Origin: Bacteroidia bacterium
Lineage (GTDB): Bacteria > Bacteroidota > Bacteroidia > Bacteroidales > Azobacteroidaceae
Direction of reading: 5' to 3'
Length of the DNA: 28,714 bases
NCBI GenBank assembly: GCA_025999935.1
Contig: BNXY01000035.1
Location: 1-28,714 of the forward strand
Position numbers and translations under genes: made by a program. Within the stretch, counting starts at the first letter, position 1. Every line of letters begins with the position of its first letter. Below, one piece after another: positions 15,374-24,536 of the stretch. The notes beneath the pieces are model-generated. The model saw only the letters and a program-made list of their open reading frames with translations. It did not search any database and had not been told where the DNA came from.

Positions 15374-17041
15374 TTATTTTTCTACTCTAAACCAGTCCAT
15401 ATCCACCCAGGAACGGTTGCTATCCGGCGTCTTATTCAGTATAAACATCCCCATTTTCGCACCTATCCATTTGCCTTGACGAGCTTGGAACGGCTCTCCG
15501 AAAGTCTGAAATTTTTTGCCATCGGAACTGTACGAAAACCGACAAATACCCCCTTCTTGAACCGTTAGGCGAAAGTAAATTTCCAACTCTTCCACACGAG
15601 TCTGATAGAGATATTTCTCTTTGATATTGGGCTTTCTTAAAATTTCTTCAGCCAATTTCTTTTCCGGATTCTTTTGTTCTGCCTCTTGACAGGCAATTTG
15701 TTCCAGCAAGTAATCATTTCCCTTTTTGGATATGGAAATGTAGGAATAATCCCATCCCATCATGATCAAGCCGGTTTTATCTCCATCATTCAACAAGATC
15801 GTATTTAGTTTTACGGTTGCCGTAAATTCGGGAGCAGGAAGTTTTTGCATCAATAAATTAGGAATTTCCCACATATTGACATAATTATCGGGATAGTATT
15901 GTCCGTACAAACGGAGATACCCGTTGGCGGAAGGAAAGCCCCAGCTCTGTCGCGGATTGGCGTGCCATTGCCATTGCAAACCTAAGTTTGCAGCGTTAAA
16001 TTCATCGCTTTCGACGGGTGTTTCAATCGGATAAGTTTTGCCGACATTCGGTTTTTTGTGCGTGAGTATTGGCTCGCCGCAATAATCCTTGTCATTGATG
16101 CCCATTACCGGCCAGCCGTCTTTCCATGCAACGGGTTGCAAATGAATGATTCGTCCATAAACTCCTTTGTCCTGAAAATGCATGAACCACCATTCGCCGG
16201 TCTGTGTTTCGACCAATCCGCCTTGATGCGGACCGTTGATATTGGTTTTTCCTTGTGCCAATACTCGTTTGACTTCATACGGACCTTGGATGTTTTTGGA
16301 ACGAAGCGCCAGTTGCCATCCTTTTTCAACGCCTCCTGCCGGAGCTAATAGGTAATAATAACCATCTTTTTTATAGAATTTTCCACCTTCCACCGTATGA
16401 TTAATCCCATCATTTCCGTCAAAAACCAATGCTTCCTGTCCGATGACTTTTGTTCCGGTTGCATCCAATTCGCAGACTGTCAATATGCTATTTAGTTTAG
16501 CACGACTTCCTGCCCAAGCATGAACCAGATATACTTTTCCATCCTCATCGAATAACGGACTGGGGTCGATCAATCCTTTTCCGGCTTTAAGCAAGATGGG
16601 TTTATCCCATTTTCCTAAAATATCTTTTGTTTTCACTACATAAATGCCGAAATCGGGATCGCCCCAATAAATCAGAAATTCACCGTTGTGGTAACGGATG
16701 CAAGGCGCCCAAACACCTTTCCCGTGTTGCGGTTTATCAAAAAAATCGGCAGGTTCGACACCCTCCATATTCAAATCGGTCAAAGCATAATTGACGATTT
16801 GCCAATTGATTAAATCCTTGGAATGTAGAATCGGCAAGCCCGGAACGCAGTTAAAACTCGAAGCAGTCAGGTAATAATCATCTCCGACACGAATCACATC
16901 CGGATCGGAATAGTCCGCATACAGGACGGGATTTTTGTATATTCCGTTTCCTTGGTCGGATACCCAGACTTGCGATTGGTAGTTCTGACAGTTTACCGTC
17001 AAACTAATCAGCAAACTGATGATGAATAGATTTTTTCTCAT
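15374..17041 (-). CDS. Glycoside hydrolase family 43 (subfamily 12-like) with C-terminal beta-sandwich
   Basis: The 555-residue secreted enzyme has a signal peptide (MRKNLFIISLLISLTVNC). The five-bladed GH43 domain covers about residues 35-335, with general base Asp46 (YSDPDVIRVGDDYYL), pKa-tuning Asp159 (GLIDPSPLFDEDGKVYL) and general acid Glu218 (HTVEGGKFYKKDGYYYL). Residues ~350-555 form the GH43 C-terminal beta-sandwich (LGLQWQWHANPRQSW, then FRLTVQEGGICRFSYSSDG). This layout is common in beta-xylosidases and alpha-L-arabinofuranosidases, and the exact sugar is not decidable here. The start ATG overlaps the upstream lyase stop (ATGA), making it the last gene of the polysaccharide operon. 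It is probably periplasmic; Cys18 lacks a convincing lipobox. Confidence 0.92.
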   Translation of the reverse strand: MRKNLFIISLLISLTVNCQNYQSQVWVSDQGNGIYKNPVLYADYSDPDVIRVGDDYYLTASSFNCVPGLPILHSKDLINWQIVNYALTDLNMEGVEPADFFDKPQHGKGVWAPCIRYHNGEFLIYWGDPDFGIYVVKTKDILGKWDKPILLKAGKGLIDPSPLFDEDGKVYLVHAWAGSRAKLNSILTVCELDATGTKVIGQEALVFDGNDGINHTVEGGKFYKKDGYYYLLAPAGGVEKGWQLALRSKNIQGPYEVKRVLAQGKTNINGPHQGGLVETQTGEWWFMHFQDKGVYGRIIHLQPVAWKDGWPVMGINDKDYCGEPILTHKKPNVGKTYPIETPVESDEFNAANLGLQWQWHANPRQSWGFPSANGYLRLYGQYYPDNYVNMWEIPNLLMQKLPAPEFTATVKLNTILLNDGDKTGLIMMGWDYSYISISKKGNDYLLEQIACQEAEQKNPEKKLAEEILRKPNIKEKYLYQTRVEELEIYFRLTVQEGGICRFSYSSDGKKFQTFGEPFQARQGKWIGAKMGMFILNKTPDSNRSWVDMDWFRVEK

Positions 17042-19827
17042 AATGTTATCTTTTGAAAAGCCGTTTGAAGCATTGTTCTTTTTTTATTTTTTGCACTTGT
17101 AATGGTAACCGGAGCATCGCAAGAGAAATAATATTCTCCGTTTTTGTATTGCAAAACGGCATTTGTCTTTTCTGTCGCCGTAATCGTAAATCCATTGGCA
17201 GAAAGGATTGTTCCATTACCCAGAAACAGTGTAAAATCTTTGCCTTGGGTGCTGATTAGCGCGTATGTAGCTTTCGCAGAAAACTGATTATATACTACAT
17301 TTTCGTCTTTTGCGGATGAAAAAATATAGTCTGTCCTTCCTTGTTTACTTTTGACAATCAGACCAACAAAATCAGACGAGGCGTTTTTGACTTCAAATGA
17401 TTCGATGGATTGAATGGATTTCCCCTCTTTTTCAGTGGTTGGTTCAAACACACTAACAAACGGATGATTCCACGCTTCACCGTGTTGGCGGGCGGCAATG
17501 GTCAGAAAAGGCTCTTTCTCTACTTCGTAGGGAATGCCGTGGTTTCCACGATAAGCTTCGGCGGGTGGCGCTTTGATGGAAAATATTTCGCGTCCGGGAT
17601 AACCTTTCATCCATAGATTCATATAGATATGATTATTATTCGACATCGACATTTTCCATATAGCCTGGTAATCTTTATCGGTTTTTGCCGATTGTTTGTC
17701 CCACATATAATCCAACGCGAAAAGATGTCCGCCGGCAAAAGCCATATCTTCGCTGGATTGCAAGGCTAATGCTTCTCCTTTTGCGTTTTGAATAAAAAGT
17801 TCCTGTCCCAAGTTATGATAGAAATAATCGTGGAACTTATCGCCTTTGCGTTGCTTCTTGGAACGGAAGATGTCGATATAATATCCGCTTGTTTCTCCGG
17901 TGCGGACAATACTCAAAAACCGGTTTTGATCGCTTTGGCTTTCCGGTTCCAGAAAATAAACATCCGAAAAAGTGATATCCGGATAATAAGCGTCTTTTTG
18001 TTCGGGTTGCGGATAACAACTGAGCAAGTCAAAAGCATGATGGCTCAACATTTCGGGATAAGACGAAATGCCATCAACCATTACCGTATTGTGCGCCGGA
18101 AATTGCGAGTAATATTCTTTATAGGGCGGTTGAAAATAAGTGGATCCGAGACCCGACTCGGCACCCAATACATAGCCTTTTCCGTATAATTCGATGGAAA
18201 CACCGTTGGCATGGCTATGATTGCCTAAGGATGCAACCTGAGAAATCATTAATCCGTTATCTTTGTCATCATATTTGTTGCGTTGCACAAACCAACTGAC
18301 ATTGGGCGCATAAAAGGTTTGCGTAATATAATCCGACAATTTACCTTTTTCAATTTTATCATTTAATACCAAGGGTTTACCGGTAAAAAAGGAGGCTATT
18401 TGCGGCGATAATCTTTGACCGGTTTCTTTCTGTTGTCCGGCATTAAATAATTGATACATTTGGGTAAACCGGATTTCCGTTTCCTTATCGTTGTGTTTTT
18501 GGGCAATGCGAACCATATCACTGAACGCTTCCGTATTGATTCCGCTGTAATGCGTATCGCCAAAAGCGGTAATCAAATTATTCGGGAACAAGTATTGCGG
18601 TAGCATTTGGACAGCCGTTTTTATCACCGGAACATAAGGCAAGAGATTTTGATTGAATGTATTGTCATAATCGCGGATAAAGTTGGTCAGGTCTCTCGTT
18701 ACCCCTTGCGAATAACCGGGACATTCGGCCCATACGCCTGTATTTTCATCGTAGCCATAATCCATGAATTTTGTCAACGACCATTGGCGGGGCGATGTTT
18801 TGTTCAGGATATAGTCGATATAATACGCACGCCCTTTACCATCGGAATAGTTTGTATTGTCTTCGAGCACCATTGCCACTTTCAGGATAAATTTTGCTTG
18901 ATGCAGATTCCAATTGTTTTGCGGAACGCCATTTTTGATGGTAATGTCTATCCATTTTTTGAACGTTTCCTCATAAATATCCATTCGCAGGGGATGGCGG
19001 GTCAAGCCCGCAATGACAGATTGAGTGGAATGATTCTTTTGGATGTAATTGTACAGAAAATCGTAAGTATAAGCGAGTTCATTGAGAATCCGTTCTTGAA
19101 TTACTTCAAAAGTGGATAATCCGACCAAGGTTTGAGCGTGGCTGTTGTTCAGGTCTATGGGTTCATTGCGGTAATACATTCCCATCATGTAGGTGTCGAA
19201 AATGTCGAAAGCGAATCGAGCGTATTTTTCGTCATCGGTGAGCCAATAAACAAAAGCCGCGTCTTTGGCAAAACCCATTATCTGCTCGTTGATGCCTTCA
19301 ATACCCGAAGCATTGGACTGTTCACCCCATTCAAGCGGATTGCCTTCTTTCTTTGAATTATGAAAGAAAACGCCTTTTGTATCATCCATATAGGGAATAA
19401 TATCTTCTATTTTCGGACGGGAATATACAGTTGCTTGTCCGCGTGTACTACCGAAACGAACAGTCGGAACAGGCGCTTCGCCATCGGCATGAGAATAAGC
19501 GCCGCCTTTGATATACACATTAGCGGCTTTGCTTTTCCAATACATCATTAAACGTGACAACATCCAATCGGGTTGACTTTGCGTTTTTTCGATATAGGGA
19601 TTGATACGTTTTGTAATACCTTGCATCACCTCTTTTGCCCAAGTCTCATTTTCGATTTGCTTTTGCAAAACAGCTTTATCCGACACTTTTGCCAGTAAAC
19701 GGGGATGACCTTGCGGGAGATTTTCGGGTAAAGGGATGTTTTGTCCGGCGGGAGATTGAAGAAGATATTCCTGTGCAAAACAGGATACACCGGTTGCAAA
19801 TAATAGGAAGAAAATTAACTTGTTCAT
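17038..19827 (-). CDS. Heparinase II/III-family polysaccharide lyase (secreted)
   Basis: The 929-residue protein carries a signal peptide (MNKLIFFLLFATGVSCFAQ). It has an (alpha/alpha) toroid of about residues 40-480, then an antiparallel beta-sheet domain. Family features are NNWNLHQAK (304-312, with His309), AECPGYSQG (367-375, with Tyr372 as candidate acid/base), LGNHSHANG (534-542) and FPAHNTVMVDG (576-586). The reaction expected is beta-elimination of a uronic-acid-containing polymer, leaving 4,5-unsaturated ends that the GH88 in the same operon would remove. The polymer cannot be named. An oddity: residues 271-281 (VIAGLTRHPLR) are encoded by a palindromic repeat element, read in frame. 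The surrounding toroid sequence is otherwise normal, so the insert probably forms a loop between helices. It starts 31 bases after the alginate-lyase-family gene. Confidence 0.87.
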   Translation of the reverse strand: MNKLIFFLLFATGVSCFAQEYLLQSPAGQNIPLPENLPQGHPRLLAKVSDKAVLQKQIENETWAKEVMQGITKRINPYIEKTQSQPDWMLSRLMMYWKSKAANVYIKGGAYSHADGEAPVPTVRFGSTRGQATVYSRPKIEDIIPYMDDTKGVFFHNSKKEGNPLEWGEQSNASGIEGINEQIMGFAKDAAFVYWLTDDEKYARFAFDIFDTYMMGMYYRNEPIDLNNSHAQTLVGLSTFEVIQERILNELAYTYDFLYNYIQKNHSTQSVIAGLTRHPLRMDIYEETFKKWIDITIKNGVPQNNWNLHQAKFILKVAMVLEDNTNYSDGKGRAYYIDYILNKTSPRQWSLTKFMDYGYDENTGVWAECPGYSQGVTRDLTNFIRDYDNTFNQNLLPYVPVIKTAVQMLPQYLFPNNLITAFGDTHYSGINTEAFSDMVRIAQKHNDKETEIRFTQMYQLFNAGQQKETGQRLSPQIASFFTGKPLVLNDKIEKGKLSDYITQTFYAPNVSWFVQRNKYDDKDNGLMISQVASLGNHSHANGVSIELYGKGYVLGAESGLGSTYFQPPYKEYYSQFPAHNTVMVDGISSYPEMLSHHAFDLLSCYPQPEQKDAYYPDITFSDVYFLEPESQSDQNRFLSIVRTGETSGYYIDIFRSKKQRKGDKFHDYFYHNLGQELFIQNAKGEALALQSSEDMAFAGGHLFALDYMWDKQSAKTDKDYQAIWKMSMSNNNHIYMNLWMKGYPGREIFSIKAPPAEAYRGNHGIPYEVEKEPFLTIAARQHGEAWNHPFVSVFEPTTEKEGKSIQSIESFEVKNASSDFVGLIVKSKQGRTDYIFSSAKDENVVYNQFSAKATYALISTQGKDFTLFLGNGTILSANGFTITATEKTNAVLQYKNGEYYFSCDAPVTITSAKNKKRTMLQTAFQKITL
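18990..19019 (-). repeat. REP-like palindromic repeat, copy A (inside a coding gene)
   Basis: On the minus strand this 30-base unit begins CTGTCATTGCGGGCTTGACC and ends in CCGCCATCCCC. It matches copy B (24490-24519, plus strand) at 28 of 30 positions. The core is an imperfect stem (GCGGG/CCCGC with five-base loop). The unit lies entirely within the lyase gene and contributes an in-frame peptide. Confidence 0.8.
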
Positions 19828-19858
19828 TTTTTGAGTTATTTTTGGTGATATATGCAGG

Positions 19859-21358
19859 TCAATTATTAAAAAGTAATGTTCCGAATGCCGGTTGATCGCG
19901 GTCGAATCCTTCCGGACGGATTTTTTCCAGCACTTGCAAGGTATAAGGCATCTTTAATCCTTTGCGTTTTACATAATGGTTATAAGCCATTTCAAAGACA
20001 GGGATAAACTTGCCCCGGCTGATGTCCGATATTTTTGTCCATTGGCTGTATTTGCCGGTGATGTCCGTCCAAGTGGTGAACGGCACGTCCTGTCCGAGAT
20101 TGTACTTTGCCACGTATTCAAAGCCTTTCAACAAGCGGTTGTCCAACGACGAATACAAGTCGTCCCCTTGTTTATACGCAATTTCGCAGACTGTCGCCAA
20201 AGCGCCGATTCCAAGCATGGAATGCCCCTGGTCGCGGCCGCTTTCCTGTATCTGTCCGGTTTCGCCGCTGATGTAATTGACAATCGTTCCGTTATCGTTG
20301 GCGTGAAGATAGAAGTCCTTTGCTTTTTCGTACATTTCCCTGTTATCTAAGAAAATACCTGCCGCCATGTATGCTTTACAGACAATCGGGCCCCAGTTGC
20401 CGTTAGTATAGGGCTTGCGGGTGTAAAAATTTTCCATCACAGGGATAAAGATTTTTTCAAACATCTGTGCGATATGCCGGATTTGTTGTCCGGAAGCATC
20501 AGGATAGGTATATTTCAATATTTCAAGCGCATAAATTATTTTCAGACCTTCCAATCCGGCCAACAACGGAGCATCGTTTGTTTCCGGAATCAGTTGAAGC
20601 GAGTCGGCGTAAGCGGTCAATATATCGAGCGATTTACGGGCGTGCGCCTCATCGCCGGTCAATGTCCACATTAGTGCATTTTGATAAGCCGCGCTGAAAT
20701 CCGCCTCCATTTTGCCTTTGGTATGCCGGTATTCCCCATCGCGCGAGATTACGCGAAAAGGCCCTTCCATCCGGTAATCCGCCTGAGAACTCTTGTGGCC
20801 TTTCAGCAAAAGGAAAGAACCGTAAGCCGGATAGACTTTGTCTTTCACCAGTTGGAATATTCGCTTCAGGTCTTCCTGTGTATGAAGTACGCCGGGATGG
20901 ATAAAACCTTGTGCCGATGAAGATTTTGTCAGGAAAAAACTTCTCTCTACCGGAACAGCGGACTTAATCTTTGGCTCGCTGCTTCTTCCATATTGCCAGG
21001 CAACCACCGTTACTTTAACAGGATATTTGCTGCGGAGAGGTATTTTTGTGAATAGCAACTCGTTTTCGGAGATTAATTCGGCAGGGCCTTCTTTCACATA
21101 AAAACGAACTTTCATTCCGCTATTGGATGTAGCCTGCAAACGAATGGATTTTGTGTTCACCGGAATATCGGGTAATGGGGCAAAGGTAATTTCCTGTTCC
21201 TTTCCTTCTTGATTTTGCACCGGAATCCACAAAAAAGCTTCCGAAACGGAGCTGTAATCACTCTTTACCGGTGTTGACCATTGCCATACCTGAGCCTCTG
21301 ACGACAAAAGAAAACTTGACAAGAACAGAACACAGAAGAAACATAATCCCTTTTTCAT
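19859..21358 (-). CDS. Alginate lyase family protein (secreted)
   Basis: The start ATG at 21358 gives 499 residues with a clear signal peptide (MKKGLCFFCVLFLSSFLLSS). The upstream in-frame ATG at 21382 would overlap the GH88 gene and spoil the signal sequence. Residues ~25-145 form a beta-sandwich-like N-terminal domain. From GFIHPGVLHTQEDLKRI (151-167) to the end is the alpha-toroid of the alginate lyase family (PF05426 type), with DFSAAYQNALMWTLTGDEAH (220-239) and TNGNWGPIVCKAYMAAG (318-334). In related lyases the Asn/His/Tyr cluster of this region does catalysis; a clear catalytic tyrosine cannot be pinned down by eye. The substrate is probably a uronate polymer, not necessarily alginate. 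It sits 10 bases after GH88 and 31 before the heparinase-type lyase. Confidence 0.82.
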   Translation of the reverse strand: MKKGLCFFCVLFLSSFLLSSEAQVWQWSTPVKSDYSSVSEAFLWIPVQNQEGKEQEITFAPLPDIPVNTKSIRLQATSNSGMKVRFYVKEGPAELISENELLFTKIPLRSKYPVKVTVVAWQYGRSSEPKIKSAVPVERSFFLTKSSSAQGFIHPGVLHTQEDLKRIFQLVKDKVYPAYGSFLLLKGHKSSQADYRMEGPFRVISRDGEYRHTKGKMEADFSAAYQNALMWTLTGDEAHARKSLDILTAYADSLQLIPETNDAPLLAGLEGLKIIYALEILKYTYPDASGQQIRHIAQMFEKIFIPVMENFYTRKPYTNGNWGPIVCKAYMAAGIFLDNREMYEKAKDFYLHANDNGTIVNYISGETGQIQESGRDQGHSMLGIGALATVCEIAYKQGDDLYSSLDNRLLKGFEYVAKYNLGQDVPFTTWTDITGKYSQWTKISDISRGKFIPVFEMAYNHYVKRKGLKMPYTLQVLEKIRPEGFDRDQPAFGTLLFNN

Positions 21359-21368
21359 ACATCTGTAT

Positions 21369-22568
21369 TTATAAATTTTCATAAATACTCTTTCCTTCCT
21401 GAATTTTTTTCAATCGCAGCAAAGCTTCAATATAATAATAATCGGCATAAATGATGGAGGCATCCACTTCCGAATTATTCGGTTTATGACCGACGCTATG
21501 CAACAAAAATGAGGTGTTTTGATTGCCGCTATGGTATGAATCGGACGACAAAGTTAATAATATTTTTTCAGCCGCTTGACGGTAAACTTTCATTTTTGCC
21601 TGATCAGTTGTAAGCACGGATAGTTCGAGTAAAGCTGAAGCAGTAATGGCTGCTGCCGACGCATCGCGCGGTTCATTGGGGATACCGGGCGCATCAAAAT
21701 CCCAATAAGGAATCATATCGACAGGCAGGCGTTTGAGGAAAATATCCGTTGTCTGTTGTGCAACATCCAGAAACCGGGAGTCTTTCGTTTCACGGTACGA
21801 CATGGTGAAGCCATATATTGCCCATGCCTGTCCGCGCGCCCACATTGTTTCGTCGGCGTAACCCTGGTGTGTCACACCTTTGATCCGTTCGCCCGTGCTG
21901 TCGTTATATACGATTACGTGATAGGCGGAATAATCGGAACGAAAATGGTTGTTCATTGTAGTCTCGGCATGTTTGTAGGCGATGTCGTACAAACGCTGGT
22001 CACCGCCGTTTTTGCTTGCCCAGAATAACAATTCCATGTTCATCATATTGTCTATGATGGTGTTGTGCGGCCAGTCCATTTTTTTGACCATATTAGGCCA
22101 CGAAAGGAATGTTCCCACTTGAGGATTAAACAGGCGGGCTACCGAATCTGCTGCCTGTATCAGAGCTTGTTTATAAACAGGATTGCCCGTGAGCCGGTAT
22201 CCGTTGCCAATGCTGCAATAGGCCATAAAACCAACATCGTGGCTTCGTGCAGGCCCTGTCGCAGCAGGAATAATGGGATAAGTAAAACTATCGGCTTTTG
22301 CCAACCATTGCGGGTCTTTACTGTATTCATAGATATACCAGAGAATACCGGGCCAGAAGCCGCATGTCCATGAGCCGGGCAGGGTAAAGCGCCAGTCCTG
22401 TTTGCCGGCATCCACCGAATTAGGCATCCGGTTGTAGTCTTGAGCCAAAGAGATCGTTTTGGTTGCTTGTGCGACACAATAATCCAGATCGGTATCGGGA
22501 TTGTATTCTTTGTTTCTGCAACCTGTTAACAACAAAGACGTGATAAATAATGCAATAAGCTGTTTCAT
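21369..22568 (-). CDS. GH88 unsaturated glucuronyl hydrolase (lipoprotein)
   Basis: The 399-residue protein has a lipobox (LLLTGC, acylated Cys17), so it is probably membrane-anchored facing the periplasm. The GH88 (alpha/alpha)6 barrel is shown by GSWTCGFWPGILWYIYEY (65-82), SHDVGFMAYCSIGNGYRL (109-126) with Asp111, and HNTIIDNMMNMELLFWAS (168-185) with Asp173. The two Asp residues correspond to the pair needed for hydration of the unsaturated sugar (Asp88 and Asp149 in the Bacillus enzyme). The family removes 4-deoxy-4,5-unsaturated uronate residues from oligosaccharides produced by lyases, fitting the two lyase-type genes that follow. It is 18 bases downstream of GH97. Confidence 0.94.
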   Translation of the reverse strand: MKQLIALFITSLLLTGCRNKEYNPDTDLDYCVAQATKTISLAQDYNRMPNSVDAGKQDWRFTLPGSWTCGFWPGILWYIYEYSKDPQWLAKADSFTYPIIPAATGPARSHDVGFMAYCSIGNGYRLTGNPVYKQALIQAADSVARLFNPQVGTFLSWPNMVKKMDWPHNTIIDNMMNMELLFWASKNGGDQRLYDIAYKHAETTMNNHFRSDYSAYHVIVYNDSTGERIKGVTHQGYADETMWARGQAWAIYGFTMSYRETKDSRFLDVAQQTTDIFLKRLPVDMIPYWDFDAPGIPNEPRDASAAAITASALLELSVLTTDQAKMKVYRQAAEKILLTLSSDSYHSGNQNTSFLLHSVGHKPNNSEVDASIIYADYYYIEALLRLKKIQEGKSIYENL

Positions 22569-22586
22569 GAGATTTCTTCTGTTATT

Positions 22587-24479
22587 TTATTTGTTTTCAG
22601 TTATCCATACGGCTTGTCCGCCGGATGCCGGCATATTCGCTTCTATTACCGATTTATTGGTAACAGGTATTCTTTTGATACCAACCTTGGTGCGCGTTTT
22701 CGCTTTCGGATCATCGTAATAGATGTTGGCGGAGTAAGTTTTGCCTTCCTGTAGAAAATCAAGCGGAATATTCAATTTGTGTCCTTCGTTGCCGCTCATG
22801 CTACCGATAAACCAGTTGTCTCCGCTACGGCGTGCGATGGTAATATATTTGCCTATTTCTCCGTGAATAACCTTCGTATCGTCCCAAACGGTAGGTACTT
22901 GATCGAAAAATTCCAATTCGGGTTCATCCCGGCTATCGGAAGGTTTATCGTACCAGTAAACATGCTGTAACGGACTGTAATATACTACAGCCATGGCTAA
23001 TTGGTGCCCCGAAGTACCTTTTATCAGACGGGCATTGACCAAACCATGGTCGGTATTGGGTTTGGTGTTTCCGTTGAAATTTTGCCGGTAATAGCAGATG
23101 GTGTAATCGGCCGGACCTTGGGTAAAACGAGTAAACGGCAACGTGACATTGGTAGTTGCGTCGGGAAATTCTTCATTTCCGTAAATACCTTCCTGCGTCA
23201 TGAAATTGGGATAGGTGCGGCTGAAACCGGTGGGACGGTATTCATCGTGTGCATCGACCATCAAACCGTATTGTGCACATTTTTTTATGGCTTCGTGCAT
23301 CCAGTTTGTCCAGAATTGCGAACCGACCTGTACAAAACCGAATTTTATTCCTGAAACGCCCCAACTTTTATATAAAGGTAATATCTCGTCCAATTGCTGA
23401 TAAAGCGCCCGTTGGTTTACATAAAGGATGACGCCGATGTTCCGCTTTTTTGCGTAAACGATGACTTCCTTCAGATTGAGTGCATTCGGAATTTTATTCC
23501 GTGCCGGGTCGAGGGTTACCTTTGTTGCATCAGAGGTTTTGCTGCCTTCGGGTCCATACCATCCGGCATCGAAGAGCATATATTGCAGGTTGCGTTTTAC
23601 CGCAAAATCGACTACCGCCTTGCCGCCTTCTGTGGTTAGCGTTACTTCGCGCATCACCTTACCGGGGCGAATCCACCAAGGATTGTCAATCTCACTTGGA
23701 AGATTGAGGTTGAGCAGCAAGTCGTTGTTCTCAATGAGTTGACCCGGTTTTTCGGCAACCATGACCACACGCCAAGGGGTAAGGTAAGGTGCGATGTCAT
23801 CCACCGAGCCGTACATGGCGCCCGTGATGGTGTTGGGTTTTCCGGCATCCAATACAAATTTGGTACGCACATAATTGACAACTGCCGCTTCGGTAAGCAA
23901 GGCATACCGACCCTTAGGCAGTTCTACCACCAAGGGACGTTCGCTTTCGTCCGGCCAGTCACGTAAAGGCAACAACTCGTAAACAGACTGCGCCCGTTTG
24001 GTAAACCATGCCTTAGCTCCTTCGGGCATGGTGTATTGCGTATATTCATTGGTGATGTGCAGATATTCTCCGCCGGGGAAGAAATACCGGAACGCTACGC
24101 CCTCGTTGTATGCACGGACAACAAGCCGAAGTTTGCGACGCGGATTCTTCGCATCGGTCAAGTCTATATCATACCGGTTATAATGGTCGCGGATGGTGTT
24201 GCGTTCCCCGTAAACGGGTTTCCAAAGCGTATCTACCGATGCCGTGGTGAATTTGTCCACGTTTATCCCGTCTTTCCACTCGCCGTTGCCGTTGATGCCC
24301 AACAAGGATTCCAGCACTACCGGCTGTTCCCTGAAATTGACCGTGTAGTACGCACGGTTATCTTTGTCATATACTTTCATTTGAAATTTACCGTCGGGCG
24401 ATGTGATGCTTACTTCTGTAGAAAACAGCGGTGGACAGAGAAAGATTACCGCCCAAATACAAAAAAATACTTTTTTCAT
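22587..24479 (-). CDS. Glycoside hydrolase family 97
   Basis: I placed the start at ATG 24479 (630 residues), because it begins a normal signal peptide (MKKVFFCIWAVIFLCPPLF). An in-frame ATG at 24560 would add 27 residues, ten or so of them coded by a repeat element. The N-terminal beta-sandwich (SITSPDGKFQMKVYDKDN) is followed by the (beta/alpha)8 barrel (about 270-540) and a C-terminal beta-domain. Barrel blocks are FAVKRNLQYMLFDAGWYG (292-309), SWGVSGIKFGFVQVGSQ (372-388), LMVDAHDEYRPTGFSRTYPN (406-425) and MTQEGIYGNEEFPD (427-440). GH97 enzymes are alpha-glucosidases or alpha-galactosidases. Strand 4 reads GIKFGFV, where SusB-type members carry an Asp, so catalytic assignment by analogy with SusB is unsafe. 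It is likely an alpha-linked side-chain remover for the operon's polysaccharide. Confidence 0.93.
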   Translation of the reverse strand: MKKVFFCIWAVIFLCPPLFSTEVSITSPDGKFQMKVYDKDNRAYYTVNFREQPVVLESLLGINGNGEWKDGINVDKFTTASVDTLWKPVYGERNTIRDHYNRYDIDLTDAKNPRRKLRLVVRAYNEGVAFRYFFPGGEYLHITNEYTQYTMPEGAKAWFTKRAQSVYELLPLRDWPDESERPLVVELPKGRYALLTEAAVVNYVRTKFVLDAGKPNTITGAMYGSVDDIAPYLTPWRVVMVAEKPGQLIENNDLLLNLNLPSEIDNPWWIRPGKVMREVTLTTEGGKAVVDFAVKRNLQYMLFDAGWYGPEGSKTSDATKVTLDPARNKIPNALNLKEVIVYAKKRNIGVILYVNQRALYQQLDEILPLYKSWGVSGIKFGFVQVGSQFWTNWMHEAIKKCAQYGLMVDAHDEYRPTGFSRTYPNFMTQEGIYGNEEFPDATTNVTLPFTRFTQGPADYTICYYRQNFNGNTKPNTDHGLVNARLIKGTSGHQLAMAVVYYSPLQHVYWYDKPSDSRDEPELEFFDQVPTVWDDTKVIHGEIGKYITIARRSGDNWFIGSMSGNEGHKLNIPLDFLQEGKTYSANIYYDDPKAKTRTKVGIKRIPVTNKSVIEANMPASGGQAVWITENK

Positions 24480-24489
24480 GCGAAAAGAA

Positions 24490-24519
24490 CTGTCATTGCG
24501 GGCTTGATCCGCAATCCCC
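24490..24519 (+). repeat. REP-like palindromic repeat, copy B (leader of GH97)
   Basis: This 30-base unit begins CTGTCATTGCGGGCTTGATC and ends in CGCAATCCCC, inverted relative to copy A with two mismatches. The ATTGCGG/CCGCAAT halves can form a stem. It ends 10 bases upstream of the GH97 ATG and takes up the region where the ribosome site would be, so a hairpin in the mRNA could affect GH97 translation. Confidence 0.8.
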
Positions 24520-24536
24520 TTTTCATCCTCTATGGC

